Below are positions 46,420-57,083 of a stretch of DNA of 64,000 bases, in pieces. The translations under genes were made by a program, and so were the position numbers. The notes below the pieces were generated by a model. It saw only the letters and a list, made by a program, of their open reading frames with translations, was not told where the DNA came from and searched no databases. The stretch is from Neopestalotiopsis rosae (lineage: Eukaryota > Ascomycota > Sordariomycetes > Amphisphaeriales > Sporocadaceae): NCBI GenBank assembly GCA_023078685.1, contig JALGAS010000008.1, positions 3,348,001 through 3,412,000 on the forward strand. Direction: 5' to 3'. Numbering within the stretch: the first letter of the stretch is position 1; each line of letters begins with the position of its first letter.

Positions 46420-48774
46420 TTAGAAAGTGGTGGTGAAGCTGCGACCCAGCGGCGGCTTTGAATTTCCGGCCGCACCGCCCATTGGCTTGATGCTGCCAAT
46501 CTTTGTGAACTTTCCGCTGAGAAGATCCAAACCCGGATTCTCATCATTCTCAAAGTCGAATCGTGTAAAGTAATCGTTGAAGTCGGTGAAGCCACCATCC
46601 TTGGAGGGCGAAGCAAGCGGAAGGTTTGCAAAAGCAGCTGTCTGCTCCAAGCTGGGAGACTGGAGGTACTTGCTCGGAGAGAACATACCCTCCAAGACCT
46701 TGCTCGGCGTCTCGTAAGGAATGGCAAATGTCTCCGGAACCTTGAGGTGCGCTGCCGACGTGATTGAGCGATTGGCTGCCGAGCTAGTGACATCGCCAAG
46801 AGCGTTGGCCGAGTGAGTTCTGTCTGGGCGTAGTCTCTTGATTGAGCGCTTGATGGGCGAACCATTGTTGGCCGCATCGAAAAATGTGTCTCCAGTCTTG
46901 TCTTGCCAAATGTCAAAGTCATTGCTGGCGCCAATGAGATCATTAGTGAACATGGTGTGATCCAGGCTGAAGTGTGGACTGTATGGCATGGTCATCTCCT
47001 CGCTGAAGTTGCTAGCAGCGCGGCGGAGTGGCGATTCCAGCATGCCCTTGACACGGTCGCGATGAAGTCGCAAGTTCGTGTTGGGGGAAACTGATGGGGG
47101 TGGTCTCATGAGCGGTGCGCGCTTCTTCAATGCAGGTGTCAATGGCGGGGGCATCTGGTGCGCATCACTCGTGTGGCGGAACGGAGAAGAGGAAGGCTGC
47201 ATGATTCCGTAAGAGCGGACCTTAGTAGGGCTCTCATACGAAGATGCCCGGAGTCGGGCAATCTCTTCCTCTGCACGGCCAAGCTTCCTACGGGGTCGAT
47301 CTGCTTCTGAGCTGAGACGCTGGTTGGGCCGCATTGCCGAAGACTCCAGAGATGAAATGTAGCCGCTGTCATCCATTGAAGCAAATTTGCGTTTGTGAGT
47401 TCGTGCGCTGGAAGATGCCGGAGCCCGAGATACCGGCGGGGGCGTGTTGCTGCGGTCCACATGGCGCGGAATAGGAGGAGACGAATGCATTTCTGCTGGG
47501 AAGGGGGAATACGCGTTCTCCGCTGACCCATCTGCGTCTGTCTTGACCACTTGCTCATCCGGTGTAAGATTATCAGACAGAGGAATAGTGGCATCGGACG
47601 AAAGTTCCGGAGCAGATGTCACAGGTAGAGTAGGAGCAGGGAATGATGGCTGAGGGTATAACATGGGTTGAGCTGGAAGTGTCGGTGCCGGGAATGCGGA
47701 GAGACCATCTTGGTAAAAGGACTGCTGTTGCTCCACAGGTGCCGGTTCCGGGCGAGAAGACATGTTGATGATGGAGACATTCTGTGCACCGTTCTGAGTC
47801 CTACGTCCCGGCTTCTCCTTGATGAACTGAGCCTCCTCTCCCTTGACAATCGTCCACCAGTGGCCTTTGGAAGATCCTGTACCCTCCTTGGGCTTTCCCT
47901 GCTTCACGAAAGCCTTGTTCAGACTCAGGTTGTGTCGAATACTGTTTTGCCATCCGTGCTTGTCGTTCAGATTCTCCATGTTGTAAAAAGAGTACGTATC
48001 CATGATCCATTGGTAAATTTGGTTCAGCATCAAGCGTCTTTCTGGAGAGCGTAAGATTGCCATGGCGATCAAAACTGCGTAGCTGTGGGGAGGTTTCCTT
48101 CCGTCGTCCACAATGGCTGGGAAAGAATCGTGAGGAGGAAGAACCACCTCCTGGTCGTCCTGGGAGGCGTTGGATTGCGATGAGCTCGACGGTCTTGTTT
48201 CCTTGATCGGCGCAGCTTCGAGAAGTGCTCGCTTGCTTTGAGGCCTTTGGAAGTTGTCCTCGCCATTCATGTTGAATGAATGAGGTGGCGCTGGTTGCAG
48301 TGCTGGTTGCATGTTCTCCTTTTCGTAGTTGCCGCTCGCGTCCGTCACTGGCTTTTGGTACACCGTCTTGAACTTTGACATTTTCGGCTGCTTCTTTTGC
48401 ATGGAATCGGTCTGCTGCATGCCTGCATTTGGCGGTTGCAGCGATACTGATCGGTTCATCTTGTTCACATGTTCCTTCAGTGGTGTCACTGGTGATTTTG
48501 TTGCTCTGCCGTTTGCCTTGAATGGCGACGTCTGTTTGCTGTATCCTTGCGGTTGTTGAGGATATTGCGGAATAGCGGCGTACATATTTCCATAAGCGTT
48601 CTGAAAGGTCTCGGTCGGCGACAAAGGTGCGCCAATCGAAGGCATAGGAGCCCGGCTGATGCAATTAGGTATTTGTGGTTGGACGAAAGAATCGACGTAA
48701 AAGTCGTCGCGATGAAGATCTTGAAGTTGGTGGAGCGCCTGCGCGTCTAGCGCGCCACGCGTCGGATGTGCCAT
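46420..48774 (-). CDS. Forkhead transcription factor (HCM1/Sep1-like layout)
   Basis: A single frame of 784 aa. The forkhead domain is at about 226-320: GRKPPHSYAVLIAMAILRSP, LNQIYQWIMDTYSFYN, then GWQNSIRHNLSLNKAFVKQ (recognition helix at 275-284) and GHWWTIVKGEEAQFI. No FHA domain is visible upstream, so the architecture resembles yeast Hcm1 and fission-yeast Sep1, not Fkh1/2. These proteins drive S/G2-M transcription including chromosome-segregation and septation genes. The rest is disordered with many Ser-Pro and Thr-Pro sites (for example PVTPLK, SPTETF, FSPSKYLQSP), typical of CDK targets. A KEN tripeptide at 152-154 and an RALL motif at 182-185 resemble APC/C degrons. Start at the first ATG; a very long upstream region follows. 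Assignment to the Hcm1 branch is inference. Confidence 0.9.
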   Translation of the reverse strand: MAHPTRGALDAQALHQLQDLHRDDFYVDSFVQPQIPNCISRAPMPSIGAPLSPTETFQNAYGNMYAAIPQYPQQPQGYSKQTSPFKANGRATKSPVTPLKEHVNKMNRSVSLQPPNAGMQQTDSMQKKQPKMSKFKTVYQKPVTDASGNYEKENMQPALQPAPPHSFNMNGEDNFQRPQSKRALLEAAPIKETRPSSSSQSNASQDDQEVVLPPHDSFPAIVDDGRKPPHSYAVLIAMAILRSPERRLMLNQIYQWIMDTYSFYNMENLNDKHGWQNSIRHNLSLNKAFVKQGKPKEGTGSSKGHWWTIVKGEEAQFIKEKPGRRTQNGAQNVSIINMSSRPEPAPVEQQQSFYQDGLSAFPAPTLPAQPMLYPQPSFPAPTLPVTSAPELSSDATIPLSDNLTPDEQVVKTDADGSAENAYSPFPAEMHSSPPIPRHVDRSNTPPPVSRAPASSSARTHKRKFASMDDSGYISSLESSAMRPNQRLSSEADRPRRKLGRAEEEIARLRASSYESPTKVRSYGIMQPSSSPFRHTSDAHQMPPPLTPALKKRAPLMRPPPSVSPNTNLRLHRDRVKGMLESPLRRAASNFSEEMTMPYSPHFSLDHTMFTNDLIGASNDFDIWQDKTGDTFFDAANNGSPIKRSIKRLRPDRTHSANALGDVTSSAANRSITSAAHLKVPETFAIPYETPSKVLEGMFSPSKYLQSPSLEQTAAFANLPLASPSKDGGFTDFNDYFTRFDFENDENPGLDLLSGKFTKIGSIKPMGGAAGNSKPPLGRSFTTTF

Positions 48775-49849
48775 CTCGGCCAGTATCAGTTGCGAAGAAG
48801 TGTGTATTGAATTCGGGTGAGTGTCCTCTTGCTACTGCAATGTAATGATTTAGAGCCCAGAGCCTGATGCTATCTCGTCTTTTGATTTTCGTTTATCTTG
48901 CTGCTAGGTTGTCTGTGTCAGCTCTGGTGTGTCACCAATTCATGGGCAGGCAGGCTGATAATGGTTTTCGGGCGGGCGAGGCCCTGGTAAAGTACTGCTG
49001 GGCGGGCGATAGGCAGTGGGGAGACTTTGCCCGCAGTGCTCGTGGGTTGCATGACGGGAAGGAGATTTCGTGGGCATGTAAGCGCACTCACCTAGTTCGG
49101 GGTGCCCAGTTTTAATGAGTTTTGGTGGAGACCTACCAGCAAGGGTGACTGTGGCGCCTCTGGATCTATGAGCCTCGTTTAGAAGGTCTCGGATGTGTCA
49201 ATGGGTGCAAATGATGATGAGCGATGCCGTGTCTCGCGCGGGTTGGTTTGGTTTAGCTGTCCAGAATCGAGTTCGGCGACAATTCCTGCGAACGTGTAAA
49301 TTTTTTGTGTGCCCAAAAATTTGGTGTGGCAGTTGGGAAAAAAAGGCAAAAGTTGACAGGAAGAGGAACTGAATTGAGACGGACGAGGTAGAGGAGGGGA
49401 ACTTGAAGAGTGTAACGAGGATTAACGGATGGATGTAACAGAGCGGCCGTGGGGAAAGGGCGTCTTTTCCTTGGCTGGCTGAGCACTTGCAGGCAAGCTT
49501 GGGTTTGGGATGGGAGGGAAATTATATTAGGCCACTCCTCTGGTGTCTTTAGCTGCTACCACATTAGGTTTCGGGGAAGCACCACCAGTGGACGATTTAC
49601 GTTCCATTATGGGCAGCCGTAAAGCTAGTTGCGGGGCTATCTAGCTACACACACACCTTGCCAGTGAAAGCCGGACAGAGGTAAGAGGAACCTGGAGACG
49701 ATCGAATATGGTCTGTTCAGTGGTCACAGGCAGCGGCCATCTGGTTTAGGTGTAAGCGTTCCTGCGCTCCAGTTTCCATGTACGGTTATCCAAATGGGCT
49801 CTTTTTCTCACAGTTGAGTTCAGTAGGTTAGGTAGGTAGGGTGTCATAT

Positions 49850-49870
49850 CTGCTGCTGCTGCTGCTGCTG
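49850..49870. repeat. CTG trinucleotide repeat
   Basis: Seven CTG units, followed by CTTTCTTTCT and a further TTCTTTCTTTCT run, about 1.1 kb upstream of the forkhead start codon. It is not in an evident reading frame. Confidence 0.9.
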
Positions 49871-50270
49871 CTTTCTTTCTGTACTTCCTTCTTTCTTTCT
49901 AGTTACCTCTCAAATGTCCGCCAGTTCGGGTGCCCGAGTTACTAAGAAAAGTACAGAACCGGATCAGAACCAGACCTTGGAGCTTGAAGCTTGGGGCTAT
50001 CTTGTCTTGCTGGTCCTTGTCTCTGGCTGATAGTGCCATCCATGTACCTTGTCCGGGAGAATGCTGCACATTCAACGCCAACTCAGCAAGAGGCGATCCA
50101 CCCACGAGTGAGCATATGTACGTATAGATCCTTGTACTATGCATACACACATGTATGTAGTGTAGCAGACTTGGCAGAGGATTGGTCTGAAGTGACACGA
50201 TGTGGTGCAAGGTTTGGTTAAAAGAGCGAGGAATGAAGAAGCCCTGCCTTGCATGGATGGATGGGATGGG

Positions 50271-50297
50271 GTGGAATGGGTGGAATGGGTGGAATGG
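50271..50297. repeat. Decamer tandem repeat GTGGAATGGG
   Basis: About 2.7 copies of GTGGAATGGG directly after an ATGG-rich stretch (50,252-50,270). This is a short minisatellite in the forkhead upstream region. Confidence 0.8.
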
Positions 50298-51199
50298 AAG
50301 ATGGATGCCGATGGATGCGATTGCAGGCTGAGCCGGGTGTGACCGATTATGGGCGGGGCTCAGCTTACCACTAACCTTAGGTCCCTCCTACCTTGGAACA
50401 AGACGGAATTATTTGCATTTCTAGTCTTCTCCAGCTATCGTCTTATGGATCTCTCATGGTGTAAAGTGCTTTTTCCTTCTTGTCAGCAGGCAACGTTGAA
50501 TATGTCCACGTTCGAGATAGAGGCAGAGTGAGCGGGCAGAACGGCGATCCAAAGGTCCGTGTGTCTACGAAACACGCGGTGAAGGACTTGGCTAGTTCTC
50601 ATTTAGCAGTTGCGCACAGTCGTAGTCTTACCTGGATTTCATTCCCGCGATATCCAGTCCAGAAGCCAGTACATAGTATGGTGTAGGCCTAGAACCGATC
50701 AATGGATGGATGTCGAGGGATGTGTGGTCCCGACAGCGCTGTTAGTTGAAAGTTGAAACGGACATACAGCAGGGGCAAAGACCAAGACGGCCTTGAGACC
50801 TGCAGCCAGGCCACTGGGCGGCTGTAGGTGACCCTCCAGCCAACAGCCAAAGATGGTGTGCCGTTTGCGTAACCTGTTCTATAACTTGTTTGTGCAATCA
50901 TGATATGCTCATAAAGTAAGAGGCTTGCATTAACGTCGCGTACTTTGGATATGTGTGTTTAAGATTGATGAGCGGCATCCAAGCGATTGGACGACAGATG
51001 GGCGCGTTTGGGGAGGACGTTGGCCAACCGCGCTCTGCGACGCGACGGTTTGTTGACGTTCCGAACCGCGTCGAACCAATGAGAAGGCTCGGGATTGACT
51101 TCAACTCTTGGCGCACTAACCGCTTGCATGTTTGCACTCGTAGAATTATCCATTTCATTTGTGACATATCCCACCGAATCCGAGAAGTGCACATGGGCC

Positions 51200-51222
51200 T
51201 TTTTTTTTTTTTTTTTTTTTTT
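51200..51222. repeat. 23-base poly-T run
   Basis: A homopolymer tract of 23 T following GGGCC. No flanking duplication suggests retroposition. Confidence 0.9.
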
Positions 51223-54200
51223 AACACCACGGTACAGATTGCACAAGTCTATCTTAGTGTACCCCCGGCTCCCGTGGCCCCATCTTTCTTGTCGTTCAGC
51301 TGCCGTCTTGTTCAGATCATAAACTGCTTTTGGCCGCTCAGCAGGAATACTAGTCCTACCCACTATAAACCGTAAAAGAAAAGACGAAAACGAAAGAGAC
51401 AGACCACAAGAGACATTCCAAAGATTCCATATCCACTCACCAGCGAAGTTTGATTCCAATCAATGGCTATATTCAGCCCAACCTGCCCCATCCATTCAAC
51501 CATTTGTCCATATCCATTCATTCCCATAGTCTGGCTGTCTGGCGTGATAGAGATCGAGATCTGACTTTTGGCTCCAAAGAGTGTGAGGGGGGCCCGGCCG
51601 TCTAGGTGGCCTGTGGCCCGATCACGATTTCCGGGACCAAGACAGCCCATGCCAGTCCCGGCCAGTACAGTGCTCACCTGTTTTTTTGCTTTCATCTCGG
51701 AAAGATTTTGGTGGGAAGGAAAAGGAATGCGCAGTAATGTACGAGGCGGACGTCCCTGAATTTTCTTTCTCTCTTAGCGCCTCCATTATACTTTTTTGCC
51801 CATCCAGCATAAATTCAAAAAGCCATGATCAATGTCCGAGATAGATGCGCATCGTCTGCGATTGCTATACAGGTTTCCAAGTTGCGCATCCCGCATCCCA
51901 CTGACCTACATTAGTTCACAGCCTAGCACACGCTGGCTAGCTGGCCCTACCTTACCTAGCCGGCCAGAAACCCCAGCAAGCGCTGCGAGCAAGCAGGTGT
52001 TTGACCCATCTTTTGCCCATCTGCTATGCTCGGCCTGGGCGAGCAATGATGTCACAGACACGATCGTCGGATCTTCGATTCGTTTTCCGTCTAATTTCGA
52101 GAGTCCACATTCTAAGGTTTTTTTTCATGCCGGCCAGTCTCAGACACTGATCTGTGCTTTTTTTCGCTTGTCTTGCGTGCACGAAATTCACGATGGAGTA
52201 AAAAAGATCACCAAAAGGCTAATATGGTATCCGTACCCAGCATATACCTGGCACCTCTTTTTTTACTACTATGTAAGTACAGATATGCTAGAAAATCCCA
52301 TCACCGCTCCAAGACTCTGGCACTCTAAAAAAGTTTTTTGCACGTGCCTACACAGTAGTGTAGATAGAGGGACCTAGAGGCTAGAGGAAAACCGCTTCTT
52401 TTCCGTTTCCGTCGTTTGCCAGGCCAGGACTGCCCGGCTTGCCAAACGGACGACAGGCAGACAAGCAGAAGAGACCAACGACACCAGCGACTGCTCATTT
52501 GACCATCCTTTCCATCTCAATGCGCTAGAAGCATTGCCAGCTCATCAACCAGTTGAGAACATCAGGCTTTTCCGGCTCTAGAAGACCGTTGGGCTCTGGG
52601 GTTCTCCTCAAGCGCTTGGTAGCTGGTAGTTCTCGTCCTTTCCGTTGCTGTCTATGGCTTAGGCTCGCGATTGCCCGATGCGGGTATCTCCATTTTCATC
52701 GCAACTTCATGCTTGCTTGGCTTCTTTGGCTTGCTCTGGCTCGCTCTGCCACTTGCTCTTCTGTCCTTTCTGGGTTGATTAACCTGCCGAGGATTTTCGC
52801 TAGTCTCAACTTTGGTCCACTTGCCGAAGCTTGCACCAAGCCGACCGCTCACCGTTGTACGTGGCTCGCCGGGTTGGAAAGAGTGTAGAGTTTTGATCGA
52901 GTCTAGAAAGGTCCTCTTTTTTTTTCTGGTCTGGTTCTGTGTCTCTCTCGTCCGGCCCAGACAGAGAATGAGTTTCCTCGGATCCATTCATAGCCAGTGC
53001 AGATCCTTGTACTAAAATCATCCATTTTAAGACCGCAACGGGAAAGTCGACCGCCAAGTCGTGCGAAATCCGTCTTGTTCACTTTCACCATACATAGTAC
53101 TGCGACTCTGACCAGGATTGTGCCCCGGCAGATGTTGGCAGGCAAGGCTGCAGGCCTAGCTATGCCTACTATAGCTACAGTACCTAATAAGAGGAAAAGT
53201 GAGCACTAGGTTTGGGGTCGACCTGCATGAAGAGAGGCAGTAGTGGCCTACGTACGCTTCACATGCTGCATGTCTGGTGGCTACAGGCTGCAGTTTCTAG
53301 TAGTGTAGTATCCTAGCGGCCGTTCAAACCGTTTGGAAAATGGCTTCTGCTTACATTATCATGCAGCCAGCATCTTAGCATCCATCTTGCAAGACATTTC
53401 TGAGTCCATTTTGGAGAAAAGAGAGGTCGACGAGAGTCATGACTTGCCACAAACGGACCTCACTTAGGCTCAACTTTCAGGCACCTACATACCCTTCGGC
53501 GCCAAAAGAGCTGCATGTTTGAGACTGTGAGATCCAGTGCTAACACCCAACCACTTCAACGGCTTTGCATAGAATAGACTTCCTGCACTAGATCAACGGC
53601 ACGGCCCTGAATCGTTCTGTTGCAAAATCATCGGAATAGTTCAAATCCATTGGTAGGGGACTGCTGATACTTTCAATTGTCACTAATGTTCCACCGTTGA
53701 ACCTACCGTGTGACTTGGTAACACATCATGCACTAAGCAAACGACGGTGAAGTCGTTGCACTCAACCTGTATTGTCCACGTGGATTGACCCAGCCAGTCC
53801 GACTCTGGTATGACACGGGTGTATAATGCGAAGAAAGCATGCCGTCATTACTTGCTTGACACTGAGTAGCATCATGCACCGGCGGCCGCAACTTCATTAG
53901 GAGAACCTCTATAGGGTTAATTTCATGGAGTTTCTGGTACGTGGCTGGCATATAGAATTCAAGATTCCTTAGCCAGATGATCTGAAATATGGTTATACGA
54001 GTTGAGTGTCGGCTTGTATGTGCATGTTGTGGGATCACAATACTGCTATTTGCTCACAAATTCTGAAGACACTCTACCAGGCCATTATCGACGTAGCAGA
54101 AGTAGACATTGTTTCAAGATTCATAAGTTGGTTCGCAATCATTCGAGATAAAACACCTACGTAGAGATTGATGCGCTCGGTACAGTGTATAATCATATTC

Positions 54201-54296
54201 ATATTGATGTCTTCAAGATCATTATGGCAGCCCTTTGAATCAAAGATGGAACCAGTCTTGCATGCACAGAGCCGAGCTGCCGTCTGAGTCCACTCT

Positions 54297-55591
54297 CTAA
54301 GCGTTGGTGTTCTTGAGGTACGTTTTGAGATCCTCCATATCGATACCTCTTTGCCAGTTGATGGTCTTGGACATGTTCCAAGCAACTCCCTTGCCGGCCG
54401 CAAATACATTCTGGTACTTGACCATGCCGTTATCAGGTTCAGCCTGCCCAGTGAACGATTATTAGTAATTCGGGAACCCGTAGTTGGATGTTCAATATCA
54501 AGATAACACTACCACTCCCCATTCTTCACAATATGAAAGTATGCAAGGAGACAGATATTCGCGACTCACTTGTAATCTCATCCGCAGAAAGTCCAAATCC
54601 CAAAGTTCCCTCGTCCAGGACCCTCCAAAGCGGGCCTCGACCAAGTCCGCGACTTGTCCGTAAGTGACCGTATCGCCCGCGACGTAGACTATCTGCCGGC
54701 TGGTATCGCGGGGATCGTAGACGAGTTCGGCGACCATGCGACCAATATCGTGTGGCGTCGTGGCGCTGACGGGTGTGTCCCAGCTTCCGAGACCTCTGAG
54801 GACTAGAAAGGAGAGCAAGGTCATGCTGAGTCAGTCCTATAGCTTTTCCTCAAGAGACATCTTCTCAATGTCAAAATGGAGACTTTGATTTACCGCGATT
54901 CTTCACATCCACCGGCCCAAACTCGGGGACCAACAGAAAGGACATGAACACCCCCGTGCTCACAATAATCCAGTCCACCGACGTCGACGACGACGACGAC
55001 GATCGCAGCAAGTTTCGCACCTCGAGCTGCTCGTCAAACAGATCCTGCGCGCTACCGCCCCCGACTACATCGTAGTCGATGCCGTACTGCCAGGGGAAAT
55101 AGCGGGAGACGCCAGCCTCGAGCACGGCGCGCGTCAGCTTGAGCTGAGAGCCTGGCGCCAAGTACACTGTTCTACACGGTAAGAATTCAAAAGTTGGCAA
55201 GGATTTTCATCTCTTCTTCAATAATGGGCCAGAGAAAGGCCCCCTCTAACAGAAAGAATGATTGATGAATTGTAGTCATCAAACGACACGGCGATTGTTC
55301 CTCGTAATACTTACTTCCAGTACAGGAAACAATGGTATGGTATTTGCCAAAGATCTGTGCCAGCTCTGCCACAGAAGCCGCCTCAATATCGCCCGCCTCA
55401 AGCGTCACACCGAGCGACAAGAGTCTTTCATTCTGGCTCTTCTTCTGGGCGTCATGGGAGTGAATGGTTGAGGAGCGGAGGAGGACAGCGATAGCAACGT
55501 CACTACCGCGTTTAGAGTGCGACGTCAGGGCGTCAATGACGGCGTTGCCCAGCTCACCGGCGCCGAGGACGAGAATGGATGTACACGACAT
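54297..55591 (-). CDS. NmrA-like / isoflavone-reductase-like NAD(P)-binding oxidoreductase
   Basis: Model on the minus strand: exons 55591-55315, 55166-54894, 54802-54570, 54443-54297, in phase, 309 aa. The N-terminus has a Rossmann glycine motif (SILVLGAGELGNAVIDALTS, GxGxxG). Family blocks follow: AGDIEAASVAELAQIFGKYH, SCTG, PGSQLKLTRAVLEAGVSRYF-PWQYGID, a VDWIIVSTGVFMSFLL block, GLGSWDTPVSATTPHDIGRM and VYVAGDTVTYGQVADLVEAR. This matches the aromatic-alcohol/phenylcoumaran-type reductases of the NmrA-like family in fungi, which are cytosolic and usually NADPH-dependent; the substrate cannot be read from sequence. The C-terminus (MEDLKTYLKNTNA) is a normal end. The second exon's acceptor was chosen at gaacag, which keeps TG-MYLAPGSQ in frame; an acceptor six bases earlier breaks it. 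Confidence 0.9.
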
Positions 55592-57083
55592 GATTTTCTA
55601 AGAAAGTCTGTAAATCTTTAGTTGGTATGTATGGAAAGAAGCATGAGTTGAAATTGAAACAAGCTTATTGCAAGCTTGCAGGTTCAGCGAGCCAGAGGTC
55701 ATTTATACATGGCCCCAAGGTGCAACGTCACCACTAACTCCGCACCTGACTCCTGATCAGGGTGAGAACTCTTTGCTTAGAAATACGGCAAAGGGGAAGC
55801 TCATCGGGGCGGCGTTAAGGGCGGAGAAAGTCCCTTGAGCCAAGACGCCGGGTTGAGGCGTCGATCCCGTTCGACACCGGCCGGCGAGCGTTGACACCAG
55901 GTGCCCCGTAACGGAGATGTGGGGCATTCGGGGAGTGATTGGATCCACCTTAGTTGGTTTAGCAGTGCCCATGTAAGAAAGACTGATGATGACGTCCTAT
56001 AGCGGGCAACTCATGTCAGCCTGTGTAAGATGACTGGATACAGGTATTTCAACAATTCTTCTTCTTGAGCTCCAGTCGACATATATCTTGCTCGGCTGAT
56101 GTACGCTTCGCAGGCTGGAAGTGCACCAAGCCGACGTCTCGGATTCAGTATTAGCAACTATATTCAATCGGTCACGCAGTAGCATGGGTGTGCCCTCCTT
56201 GACTTGGTATGCATGTACAACATGACTGACATCAATAGATTTCTAGGGATATTGACATGACCGTATATTGGACCATAGACGACTCAATAGGCAGGAACAC
56301 AATGCAGTACCGACACGAGTCTCCTATTCTGACGGCGCGCATGCCTGTTACGCCTCTACGAATTTGATGCTTTTAATATGTGAAGACTTTTTCAGTGTGT
56401 ACCTTTCTTGCTTTTTCTTTTCTGGTTTGTGCTCGGAAGAATATCCATTATAGACGCCTGAGTACCTGCTTTTTGATCTTGTGCTTGTTTCGTACTCTCA
56501 TGTCAAAGCAGTGGTACAATATCTCCACTCATTGTCGTGTTAAGCGTAAATCAATTTTTTTCATACCTAAGCAACGCCCTTAGAAGGGCGCCGAATGTAA
56601 ACAGCGCTTCGTCTGTATAGACGACATGGTATCGCAACTATGAAAGGCCGTTCCAGCAACCCATCCCAAACCGAGTGCTCATGTGGTATATACAAAGCAA
56701 ATGTAGCCATACTCGTACAAGTTTCTGTGTTCTTGCCAGATCAAGGCTGAGTTGAGGCTGTCCCTTTGATGGAGAAACGAGTGATCTCCGTCCTTCAATT
56801 AAACTTGATGCTCCTTCATGTTTGCTCCTGCCCTTCTTCCACATATTTACAAATGCTTCCTAATGCAAATTTGACTTGTGCTAGCCTGCCAAAGATCAAA
56901 GTTGTAATGGAACCATAGAGTGCAGGAAGTTACACTTGAGCAGCTGCTCGTAGTCCACTCTCTACCTGAGTGTGGACGGAGACCTATCTCCGTCTGCTAG
57001 TTGGCACAAACGTCCCCTGCCGACATTGATGTTGTAGATAGACATAGCGGTACTTTGCGCGTTGGCATTGGCTGGGATTACAA
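55592..57083. other. Intergenic region
   Basis: About 1.5 kb between the start of the NmrA-like gene and the end of the C2H2 gene (both minus strand). It serves as upstream region of the NmrA-like gene. Nothing else is recognised; frames are short. Confidence 0.6.

Larger units (their letters stand above)
48775..54296. promoter_or_regulatory. 5.5 kb upstream region of the forkhead gene
   Basis: The forkhead gene reads left, and the next gene to the right (NmrA-like) also reads left and ends at 54297, so this whole stretch is upstream of the forkhead gene. It holds a CTG repeat, a decamer repeat near 50,271, a 23-base T run and long CT-rich zones at about 51,360-52,900. Frames up to 181 codons (51,832-52,377) show no domain and are interrupted by homopolymers. 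I see no intact gene. Confidence 0.45.

Noticed and set aside
47801..48664. 287-codon minus-strand frame in the forkhead gene
   Set aside because: Alternative frame of the same strand; the forkhead domain is in the other frame.
51832..52377. 181-codon plus-strand open frame upstream of the forkhead gene
   Set aside because: No domain, several Phe/Tyr runs that come from T-rich simple sequence, no splice support.
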